This document shows, piece by piece, positions 37,504-47,300 of a stretch of 64,000 bases of DNA. The DNA comes from Balneolaceae bacterium (GTDB taxonomy: Bacteria > Bacteroidota > Rhodothermia > Balneolales > Balneolaceae), in contig JAEPQH010000001.1 of the NCBI GenBank assembly GCA_017640605.1, positions 350,117 to 414,116 of the forward strand. Direction: 5' to 3'. Below the pieces are notes generated by a model. That model did not search any database, was not told the origin of the DNA, and worked only from the letters and a program-made list of their open reading frames with translations. Both the position numbers and the translations under genes were made by a program. Position 1 is the stretch's first letter. The number at the start of each line of letters is the position of its first letter.

Positions 37504-37528
37504 GCTATAATTATGAAATTTCCCGATT

Positions 37529-40492
37529 TTATTTCGTGAGTGAGAGTTTTTTGGTAAGAATTACAGAACCTGCATTCAATTGATAAATATATACCCCAGA
37601 TGCAAGGTCAGAAGCATTGAATTTCACCTCATACGTACCAGCTTGCTTAAATTCATTCTGAATTAAATGCTCTACCTCGCGACCCAATACATCATAAACC
37701 CGCAGACTCACTATAGAAGCTTCATGTAAATCAAAGCTGATTATTGTACTGGGATTGAACGGATTTGGATAGTTCTGGTGCAACCTAATGGTAGTAGGAT
37801 TATCCACGATTTCGTTAGACACCTTATTTCCGGTTCTAACGATTAAAGCATAGCGTGAGTTGGCGGTTTTTGACTTTTGTTTTGTATAAACAGGACCGGG
37901 TAAGTAATCCGAATGATGCTGCTTTTGCGCTATTTGGTCAAGCTCTATGGCTATACTAACTTCATTTTCTAGTTCAATCTCTTCACCAGAAATATTGTCG
38001 ACCAAAAACATTGACCAATCTTCTAAATCTACATCTAATCCTGAAACTGAAAGTGTACCGACAGATCCCGCTCCTGAACTGTTAATCATTAATGGAATGA
38101 CATATGAAACTTCTCCATCCATTGGCAGCGAATGTATGGATAATGGAAGTTGTTGATTGACATCTACTAAACCCAACTGTACAAATTCTGTAGCTAATGG
38201 ATTCATAACTACTCCATCAAAACGGTCTTTTCCGATAGCCCCGTTTTCGTGGAAACTAAGCTGAGCTTTACTTATCAAATCCTCACTCTCCAGTGCTACT
38301 GTGAAATTTACCGGTTTATATTCAACGGCTTGTTTTAAAATAGGAGTACTACTAGTGGTTTGTATCGCCTCCCGTAAAACCATACTGCCCGTACCTCCGC
38401 TTGCCTGTACAAATACGCTCTGCCCTGCTGATATCAATCCGTCGCTCTTTGTTCCAGTAATTCCGTTCCAAGTAAGCCATGCATTTGCAGCATCACTCCA
38501 CACATAAAAGGTGTTACTCATATTGGTTCGGGTCCAACCGGTGGGCGAATCCCAATCAATATTCTTTACAAAAGGATTAGACAACAGAAAGAAATCGTCG
38601 TTAGCCAGATCATTAAATGGATAAATGACCCCAGTATTAGTTCGGGTCGCATAATTATTGAGGCTTGTAAAAGCTGCCGGTGCCGAGTACGTTTTAGGAA
38701 ACCCCTCTACATCACCATTGTTATCATCATCGGCAAACATGTACATCAGGAATCCAGTAGCGGCTTCCAATGAATCGGTTTCAGAGTTTCTAAGTACTTG
38801 CCAGTTTTGTGAACTCACATCCCATGTCCATACATTTTGACCATAATTTGGAGCATCGGAATTTGTAAATCCTTGCGTCCAATATCGATCTATCAAATCA
38901 CCAAATACTTTGCCACTAGCGTGGGTTCCCAACATTCGAAATCCTTCATCCCCAGTTATGGTTTGCTGGCTTGTATTTGTAAATACGAAAGCCCTTTTTG
39001 AACCACTTATTGCAGGTGCTCCCATAAATATGTCGGGATATCCATCTCCGTTAAAATCACCTGTAGCCAGAGATGCACCCAGATTTGTATAAAGGGCGGT
39101 TTCATAACCATTGATAGAAAACCCATTGATCCCATTTAATTGAGAAGCATCAATTGTTGCACTTAGCGACGAACCACCGTTTACTACATACACCTTACCT
39201 GGATACTTATCACCATCAGTATTTTTCACAAAGTTAGCTCCAATAACTACTTCATCATATCCATCACCGTTTATATCATCACTCGACAAGCCCGCACCAA
39301 AATTATCATTTACGAACTCTGCATCTACAACAAATCCATTACTGCCATTTAAATCTGACACCTGAATATTATTCGTAGCCATCATAGACTTTCCATATAC
39401 TACATACACATTATTTTCTAAGTCCGTTACGTTTCCATGCACTATACCAAATATGATGTCATCATATCCATCGCCGTTAACATCTCCAGTACTAACATGA
39501 ACATCATTAGAGCTAGAAGGTTGAGAGAATACACTAATTTTAAAGCCCTCCGATTCAGTTAAAGTCGACAAATATATATCACCGCTAAATCCATTTGCTT
39601 TCCCAAATACTATGTAAACAAAAGATGAGTCTACTGATCCACTATTTTGATCCGGCCTATCGATAATCAGATCATCATATCCGTCGCCATTTATATCACC
39701 CGTGCTTACCGATTTGGCAATCTTTTGCAGACTATTTATTCCTCTTACATTAAAGCCAACTGATCCATCCAGAGTTCTAATATCGATCGAATCCGCGAAA
39801 GCATCGTATTTACCAAAAATGGTGGTGACACTTCCATTCGAATCGTAAGGAGTGCTCACAACAACATCCGCATACCCATCTCCATTTATATCACCACTAG
39901 ATACTGCAAATCCAGCATTTCCGTAATTTGTGTTATATAATTTAAATCCGTTACTGCCATCTAGTGTTGTGACATCAAACGTAGCTGAAAACCCACTGGA
40001 TTTTCCATACACTACGTAGGCTTCAGCTTTTACATGGGCACCAATAATGATATCATCAAATCCATCCCCATTAATATCACCTGAAGCAACTGCATCCCCA
40101 AAAAAGCTTGTTGCTTTTGGACCATCCATTTGAAAGCCGTTTGTACCATCCAATGTAGAAATTCCTGTAGTAGCTGCAAAAGTAGAGTCGCTCCCAAATA
40201 TAACTACTACCTTACCCCGATAGCTGTCATATTGTTTAGCACCAATTATGAGATCATCATACCCATCACCATTTATATCCCCAGAGGCAATAGCTTCTCC
40301 TGCTTGAGTAGATGAAAATCCATCATCAAATAGCATTCCATATAAATCACCTGTGAATTCAGAAACATTAATGGTGCTTCTGGGAGCAGCGAAGTCATTA
40401 GGCAACCCTGGTTGAGCGAGAAGAAAACAAGGAAAGAGCATAATTAAAGCAACACCGAAAATGCTAACGAAAGTTCTGGTACATGTATTCAT
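37529..40492 (-). CDS. Secreted integrin-alpha-like FG-GAP protein with T9SS signal (987 aa)
   Basis: A signal peptide (1-26, LLAQ) leads into about seven regular FG-GAP blades (about 40-515), each with the pattern SGDINGDGYDDLIIGA followed by VYVVYGKS and a LDGSNGF turn. This is the integrin-alpha type of propeller with calcium-binding DxNxDGxxD loops. A variant of the shared C-terminal block follows (about 521-880; RYWTQGFTNSDAP, FFLLSNPF), then a type A T9SS signal (about 902-987, HQNYPNPFNPSTI to LTKKLSLTK). It probably acts as a surface adhesin or matrix-binding protein. Its C-terminal signal is the most diverged of the four in the window. It begins the 40.5-32.4 kb gene run after a 407-base gap and carries no PID gene immediately behind it. 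Confidence 0.9.
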   Translation of the reverse strand: MNTCTRTFVSIFGVALIMLFPCFLLAQPGLPNDFAAPRSTINVSEFTGDLYGMLFDDGFSSTQAGEAIASGDINGDGYDDLIIGAKQYDSYRGKVVVIFGSDSTFAATTGISTLDGTNGFQMDGPKATSFFGDAVASGDINGDGFDDIIIGAHVKAEAYVVYGKSSGFSATFDVTTLDGSNGFKLYNTNYGNAGFAVSSGDINGDGYADVVVSTPYDSNGSVTTIFGKYDAFADSIDIRTLDGSVGFNVRGINSLQKIAKSVSTGDINGDGYDDLIIDRPDQNSGSVDSSFVYIVFGKANGFSGDIYLSTLTESEGFKISVFSQPSSSNDVHVSTGDVNGDGYDDIIFGIVHGNVTDLENNVYVVYGKSMMATNNIQVSDLNGSNGFVVDAEFVNDNFGAGLSSDDINGDGYDEVVIGANFVKNTDGDKYPGKVYVVNGGSSLSATIDASQLNGINGFSINGYETALYTNLGASLATGDFNGDGYPDIFMGAPAISGSKRAFVFTNTSQQTITGDEGFRMLGTHASGKVFGDLIDRYWTQGFTNSDAPNYGQNVWTWDVSSQNWQVLRNSETDSLEAATGFLMYMFADDDNNGDVEGFPKTYSAPAAFTSLNNYATRTNTGVIYPFNDLANDDFFLLSNPFVKNIDWDSPTGWTRTNMSNTFYVWSDAANAWLTWNGITGTKSDGLISAGQSVFVQASGGTGSMVLREAIQTTSSTPILKQAVEYKPVNFTVALESEDLISKAQLSFHENGAIGKDRFDGVVMNPLATEFVQLGLVDVNQQLPLSIHSLPMDGEVSYVIPLMINSSGAGSVGTLSVSGLDVDLEDWSMFLVDNISGEEIELENEVSIAIELDQIAQKQHHSDYLPGPVYTKQKSKTANSRYALIVRTGNKVSNEIVDNPTTIRLHQNYPNPFNPSTIISFDLHEASIVSLRVYDVLGREVEHLIQNEFKQAGTYEVKFNASDLASGVYIYQLNAGSVILTKKLSLTK

Positions 40493-40899
40493 AGTAATAT
40501 AGATTTGATTTTTTCTAAGAAATTTTAGCTACTCGATTCATTAAAATAATGGTGTTAATCTGCTTCATTTCAAATCAACAAAGAGCCATATAGGTTTATC
40601 GAATCTCATTGAGTTGGTTATGTTATTCGAATTTAACTTCGTGCAAAGTTTAAATTCACCACGGTTTGATAGACAATTTCAAAATTGGCAGTATATATTT
40701 TCACTAGAGCCAAACCAACATCATATTTCCACTATGAGTTGTATGTGAAGATGTAATATTATAATCTCAATCCCCCCTATGAAATAATATCAAAACAGAA
40801 TACAATATAAACCTATTTCGGTAATAAAAAACTTGGCATATTTCAACCAAGCCTATAACAATATTTAGGGTTAAGAATCCACAAGTAATTGATCCTAAA
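40493..40899. other. 407-base AT-rich intergenic region
   Basis: This gap lies between the 987-aa gene (promoter side) and PID copy 3 (terminator side). Apart from the hairpin near 40832 I see no gene, tRNA or repeated motif. The promoter of the 987-aa/1243-aa run is expected here, but no box was convincing. Confidence 0.5.
40830..40853 (-). terminator. Terminator after PID copy 3
   Basis: On the minus strand CTTGG pairs with CCAAG (extended by two G-U pairs) around a 10-base loop and is followed by TTTTTTATT. It lies 47 bases past the PID copy 3 stop codon and separates that transcription unit from the next T9SS gene. Confidence 0.6.
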
Positions 40900-41313
40900 T
40901 CAATCTGTTTTATTTTGATTTTTCCTATCCCGTAGTTTCTTTATCGCATACGTACCACCTGCTGCGGCAAGCAGACTTAGCCCACCATCGATTGGAGCGG
41001 CTGCTGGATCATCCGGGAACATGGGAAGTCCTGGAGCACTTTGGGCAACAGCTGTGATTGAGGTAAAAACCAGCATCATAAATAAGCCGGTCATCTTTAA
41101 TACAAAGTTTTGAATTCTAGTTTTGGTTGATGTCTTCATAATTACTTCCTGTTCTTTGGTTAACATAGTGGTGGTTTTGCGATGGCAACTCTGGCAGGCC
41201 AGTTTTTTGATCCCATTCACGTTAATTTGTTTAAGCTCTACGATGTAGTTTCCAACCGGTCGCGGTTTCCTTTCTTCGGATTTACAGAAATGGCAGGTTC
41301 GTTTTGTATTCAT
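40900..41313 (-). CDS. PID-type small membrane protein with N-terminal CxxC ribbon (copy 3)
   Basis: The frame encodes 137 aa. Residues 1-48 carry Cys7-x2-Cys10 and Cys40-x2-Cys43 with the core SEERKPRPVGNY, closely matching copy 1 in residue identity and exact cysteine spacing, so this segment is under protein-level constraint. Met59 (position 41139) is preceded by AGGAAG at a good distance and would start a 79-aa protein with a signal peptide (FMMLVFTSITAVAQ). The remainder has the PGLPMFPDDPAA segment, PIDGG, a Gly/Ala hydrophobic stretch and KKLRDRKNQNKTD. Two products, a full ribbon form and a short exported form, are possible from one gene. It follows the 2901-aa protein by 79 bases and ends at a terminator. 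Confidence 0.72.
   Translation of the reverse strand: MNTKRTCHFCKSEERKPRPVGNYIVELKQINVNGIKKLACQSCHRKTTTMLTKEQEVIMKTSTKTRIQNFVLKMTGLFMMLVFTSITAVAQSAPGLPMFPDDPAAAPIDGGLSLLAAAGGTYAIKKLRDRKNQNKTD
41131..41152 (-). promoter_or_regulatory. Internal ribosome binding site in PID copy 3
   Basis: Read on the minus strand, AGGAAG lies five bases before ATG 41139 inside the longer frame. Good Shine-Dalgarno sequences are uncommon in this window, so this one supports translation of a short form starting at the signal peptide. Confidence 0.5.
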
Positions 41314-41392
41314 AATTCATAAGTTTTTAGTTATGAGTGTTAAGTTTTTAGTGGAGTGCAATAACTCAACACTAAGCACTAAACACTCTTCA

Positions 41393-44300
41393 CTATTTAA
41401 TAAGTGTCATCTTCTTGGTGAGTACTTTATCCCCGATCACCAGACGATACACGTACATCCCCGATGCCAGCGTTCTTCCATCAAAGTTGATGTTGTAGCG
41501 ACCGGGTTGTTTTACTTCTCCGTTCAGGAGTGTCATTACCTTTCTTCCAAGCACATCAAATACTTCCAGTTGTACCGGAGCCTGATTTGGAACACCGAAC
41601 CGAATTACCGAACTGGGATTGAAAGGGTTAGGATAGTTCTGATAGAGCTCCACTTTGCGAGGGATTCCGAGATCAGATTCAAAATTAGTGGCTAAACCCG
41701 GATTAATTCGAAGAATCAAATCCGCCGTACTCACTGAGCCTTTAGCTTTTCCGACTCCTCTTTCTTTCATAAAACCAAAGAGGTCCGGACTGTGAGGTCG
41801 TGTTTCGTTAGCTTTGGTTTTTTGTGGAGTGAAATCAAACGTGTACGAAGACTGACTTCCCAAAGAAATTAGTTCATCTGTTGCGGGATTTTCAAGTTCA
41901 GCAGTCCAGCCTTGCGGAAGATCATTGATCGCCCACTCTAAGCGATATTCCCCAGATTCTGAACTATGCAGGAATAACGGAATCTCAATTTCTTCAGTAA
42001 GACTTAACGGCAGATTATTCAACACCAGCGGCTGATCGCCAATAGTTGAATAAAGATTCGCATATCTGGAAGCGTAGGTTCCCAGGTAATAGCCATCGAA
42101 TGGATCGATTTCGTAGGAGGCATCATCAGATAGTGCTATTTCATAATTTCCGGATGAACTGCCATCAGCTATTAATTCAAAGTCGATATTGGATGTTCTA
42201 ATTACCGATTTCGCACGAACTGATTCATGCAAATCGTCATAATTAAAATTTGTAGATCCATTGACACCTGATTGTATTGTTCGAATAAAGAATGACTCAT
42301 ATGGATCTATTTCTCCACTCAATCTAAGGTTATACTGTTTTTCGAGCGGATCCCAACGATAAACATACCGATTTGCATAAGGGTCTAATTTTAGAAGCTC
42401 AGCAACGACTGAATCAACATTAAGTGCAAATCCATACGGATTTCCCATTAACATGAATCCTTCACTGCCAGATGTAAATCCATTACCATCTACATCTGTA
42501 TTTCGAACCGAAACGGTAACTTGCTCAGCAAAGGAGTTTCCATAATTGCTCAATGATTTTGGCCAGCCACCATTTTGTGGCTCAATTGCATCGTCATAAT
42601 TATTGTCTGGGAAAATATATGCCAGAATTCCTTGTCCATTTGAGACTTTGGTAGTATCTAAATCGGTTATAATCGGTAAATATTTGGCACTGTCGCTATT
42701 GAATGTATATAAGTTTGGTGATCCTGATTGGGTATCTGCGCCGATTGCACCTTGTGTCCAAATGTTTTCAAATAACGTACCAACAGTTGTGTTCAACGGA
42801 TTACTTAGAAGATACCATCCACCCTGATTTGCCGTACCCGATAAGCTTGGAGCTGATTCAACAGAGTAAATATCAAGTTCTACAGAATCTGTTAGAGTTG
42901 CAGATTCCATAATGAACTTCATGGTTTTGATTTCACTGTCCGTTTGATAATAACGCAGGGAATCCTGAACGAGGGCACTAAAACTTACAGCATTATCCTT
43001 CAGATTTTGTTCACTAACTTCATACATTCCATCATGGTTTTCGTCCATAAAAAGTGAACCACTGTAAGTTCCGGTTGAACGAAGCGTGAACACGGTATCC
43101 TTAAAGAAACTATTTATTTGGAATAAGTTTCTGGGAATAACTATCGCAGAATCAGTATTTACGTAAAGCTTTGTGTTTTCTACCGTCAGAAATCGGCCAA
43201 TTGGTACTCTGAATGTTGAATAATCACTTGTACGATTTGCCTGATCAATAGCTTGTACACCAAAAGTATAGTAGGCATTGGTTAATCCGGTTAAACTTTG
43301 CTTGAAAGAAGTTTTGGTATGATTATTTCCTCTTCCAACAATTTTTCTAACCCCTGTTTCTATATCACCATATGGGTTGGTTTGATAATTATCTGTGTCT
43401 TCTTCTAAAAATCCAACATTATAAGTGAGTGTACCTCCATCAGCATCAGTAGATGGATCCCACTGGAAGAAGGCGGTATCTGCCGTAATACTCACTTGCA
43501 AATTGGAAGGAGCCGTTGGTGCATTTCCTTTATCAATAGAAGTATTTTTATAAAGTTTGATTTTGGAACCCCAAGTTTCTCCTCTACGCCCTTCAAGACG
43601 AGTAGTATTTGTGCCTGATACCACAAGGTCTAAATCACCATCGTTATCGTAATCACCCCAGGCTGATGCGCTATTCATTGCTTCGGTGATAGCTAAATCT
43701 ATTATTTCGGTGAAAGTTTCATCCCCATCATGTTTAAATAATTTGGAAACAATGACTCCAGAAGTTCCCCTACCGGCCAGAAACAAATCAAGGAAACCAT
43801 CATTATCATAATCACCCCAAATGCTTGTACCATCCATTATTCCATAAAGTGAGCTATGATAGGTTAATCCACCGTTTCCATCATTTTCATAAATATAGGT
43901 TCGTGCATTACTATAAGACTCGTCATCGGTACCTGTAGTCCCGGATATCAATAAATCTAAAAACCCGTCATTGTTGAAATCACCCCAATCAACATGTGAT
44001 AAATTAAAGGCTGTAATTGAAATTCCTGAATCTGTAAATACCCCCTTACCATCATTTGTATAGATTTTGGAGTAATTAGTGTTGGTGTTATAGTTTCTAC
44101 CAGTTAAGGCAAGATCTAAATCACCATCGTTATCAAAATCACCAAGTGCTAAGTTAGAATTATTAACTCCTATAAATGTATTTACGGTATCCGTACTAAA
44201 ACCGCTGTCATCAGTTTTATTTAAATATAATTTTGTAGTTGATTGCGAATTAGGATAACCGGTCATTATTACGTCGTCATAACCATCGCCATTCACATCA

Positions 44301-47300
44301 CCTACAACGTGAGATTCTGGGCTATCCATTAAGAAAATATTGCTGGCAGAATACCAATTTGCCTGATCTTTGATATACAACCGTGAATCAACTTGCCTAC
44401 TTGCAAGTACATCTAACCTGCCATCATTATTGAAATCAATAAAAGAAACATCCACATTGTACCAACTTGGATCAAACGCATTTCCTATATAATTGAATTC
44501 GCTATTTCCATCATTGCGATATAATGACGTATGAAATTCAGCCGGATTTGTTTTTGTACCTGCAACAATCAGGTCCAAGTCACCATCTGAATCAAAATCC
44601 CCCCATTCGACATCTCCTAACCATCCCGGGGTTGCTGAAAAACCTTCAACCTCCGAAAGGATGTATCTGAATTCTACTTCTGAAGCCTCAGAATAAGCAC
44701 TTTCGCTACCACTCGTATCTACCGCTGTGATGTAAAAAGAGTAGTAGTTCTCGTAGGAAAGTCCTTGAACAGTAAATGATGTACCGGATGTACTATCTTG
44801 ATACACTATTAGTGGCTCAGTTCTGGAATTCCGATAAATCTTATAGAAATCAATATCATTATCAGCATGAGGATTCCAACTCAGCGCAATGTCATCTCCT
44901 ACCTTATCTGCACTAATCCATGTAGGTGCATCATGCAGTTCCAATGTTTCAGTGATCGTTGAAAACTCACTTGTTCTACCTGTACCATCAATCGCTTGAA
45001 CCCCAAATTGATAGGTTCCATTTGGAAGTGAAATTGTCTTTTGAGTTCTTAATTCAGCATTTCCAAGTCCAAGTGTACGTCTAAATCCTGTTGCTGTATC
45101 AGCTTGAGCAACCAACTCCCAACTGTTTGTTAACGTATCATTTATAAATACGTTATAGCTGACCGGGCCACCATCTGAATCAGTTGAAGCGTCCCAGCTA
45201 AATTCTACCTTTCCAATGTTATAGGCTACCCACAAATTTGCCGGTATACTTGGCGCACTTCCACCGAAATCGGTTTCATTTACATATACCTGAGATCGTA
45301 AAGTCACATTTTCATCACCACCATGAGCAAAAACGTCCAGATCGCCATCGTTATCAAGATCAACCCAATGGATCATACCTTCACTCAGTCCTGTTAATGT
45401 TATGCTTGTATCAGTACTAAACGTACTATTTCCATTGTTTTCGATAACCTTTGTTACTTGCGAACTACCATCATGGCCATTAACAATCAGGTCGAGATCT
45501 CCATCATTGTCATAATCTCCCCAGGCAGATGAAGTCCAGGATAACGCTCCAAATGAAATCCCAGAGTCTGTCATGGCACCATTCCCATTATTACGGATTA
45601 ATTTCGAAGTGCCACCGCCTGCATTAAATAGATCGAGGTCACCGTCATTGTCATAATCCCCCCATTCCATGGTAGTTCCCTGACTGGCAATAAGCAGACC
45701 GCCAATGGTTGTATTTTCTACAAAAACACCATTGTTATTTATATAGAAACTTGCAGCTGGTCCATTATTGTTTGAATAACCGGAGAATGCAACATCCTGA
45801 TCACCATCATTATCAAAATCAGCAAATACAAAATTTCCATCTGCTGTACCAGGTAATCCTGCATTTGAATTGGTGAAGGTTCCGTCACCATTATTCCTGT
45901 AGATGTCATTAATTCGATGAGAATTTCCCGGCAATCCTGCCAGCATCAAATCAAGATCTCCATCGTTGTTATAATCCATCCAGTTTGTAGCCCCATAACC
46001 AACATCTGTGAATCCGGTACTAGTAATTTCAGCAAAAGATCCTGCGCCATTGTTTTTATATAATCTGGTTGATGGATTATTAGATGTGTTATAACCGGCG
46101 ATTACTAAATCCAGATATCCATCTTTGTCATAGTCACCAAAACTTACGCCCCCTCGGTAAACACCCCCTAGGATATTTGAAACAGAAGAATTCAAGGTCA
46201 ATCCACCATTCCCGTCATTGTCGTAAATTTCGGCAATCGCACCACCATTGTTACCATTTGTGGTACCAATAAGTAACAAATCAAGATCACCATCATTATC
46301 GTAATCGCCCCAGTCTGAATCACTAAAACGTACGCCGGAAATCGATAGTGAGTTATCAATTTGAAACTGCTCGGGAGTTGTATATGTAACTGCTGCACTT
46401 AATGGACTTTCAAAGTCCAAAGTGTTTATTTGCGAAATCTGAAAGTAGTAAGTAATACCTCTTTCTAAATTGCTAAAAGAAACAGTAGTATCGGTTAGCG
46501 ATTGCACAGAAACCGGATCGCCATTTGGCGATGTGCGTTGGTAGACTTTAAATGTCTGGAAATCGGGATCAGAACTGGGATCCCATGTTAGTGTAGCATC
46601 AGTGATAACACCTGAAACCTGAAGATTTGTTGGTGATTCGGGTAAATGGTAAAAAAACGTTTGCTTTGCAAAAACACTTGGTTTTCCGGAAGCATCAATA
46701 GCTTGAACTCCCCATGAATAGCTACCTTCTGTTACCGTAAATGATCGGGAGGTATCTCTTCTCATATTTCCTAAATCGGTTACTTTTCGAAAACCGGAGC
46801 TACTGTCACTTTGTGATTCAACAAACATTTCTGAGTCTGTTATGTTATATAAAAAAGCATTGTAGCTTACTGTTCCGCCTTCTGAATCAGTGGTTGGATT
46901 CCACGAAAGAGTCACTGCATTATTCGCAAATGTTGGGGTATTTAATACCGGTGTAGTAGGTGAATTATTAACCGAAGTTGAATTGTTTTTATAAATGGAA
47001 GTGGTTCTTCCACTCCCCAGATAACCTGAGATTAACAGATCAGCGTCTCCATCATTGTCCACATCCACCCAATCAACGCTTCCATAGCTGGCACCGATTA
47101 AATTAAAACTGGTATTTAATGTAAATGTGCCATCGCCATTATTATCATAGAGAAATGACTTGGAACCGCTGTTTTCTCCTATGTAAATGAGATCCAAATC
47201 ACCGTCCAGATCATAATCTTTCCAATCCGCAGCACCTTGATAAACACCAGTAAACGTCTGGCTATGTAGAGTAAACCCGCCGGTCCCGTTATTTACCAGT

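Noticed and set aside
40493..40899. Possible small RNA or tRNA in the 407-base gap
   Set aside because: I found no cloverleaf or conserved tRNA arm sequences and only one hairpin, which is best read as a terminator.
41333..41695. 120-codon plus-strand open frame over the PID copy 3 gap
   Set aside because: It is antisense to the T9SS tail of the 2901-aa protein, where codon constraint clearly belongs to the minus strand.
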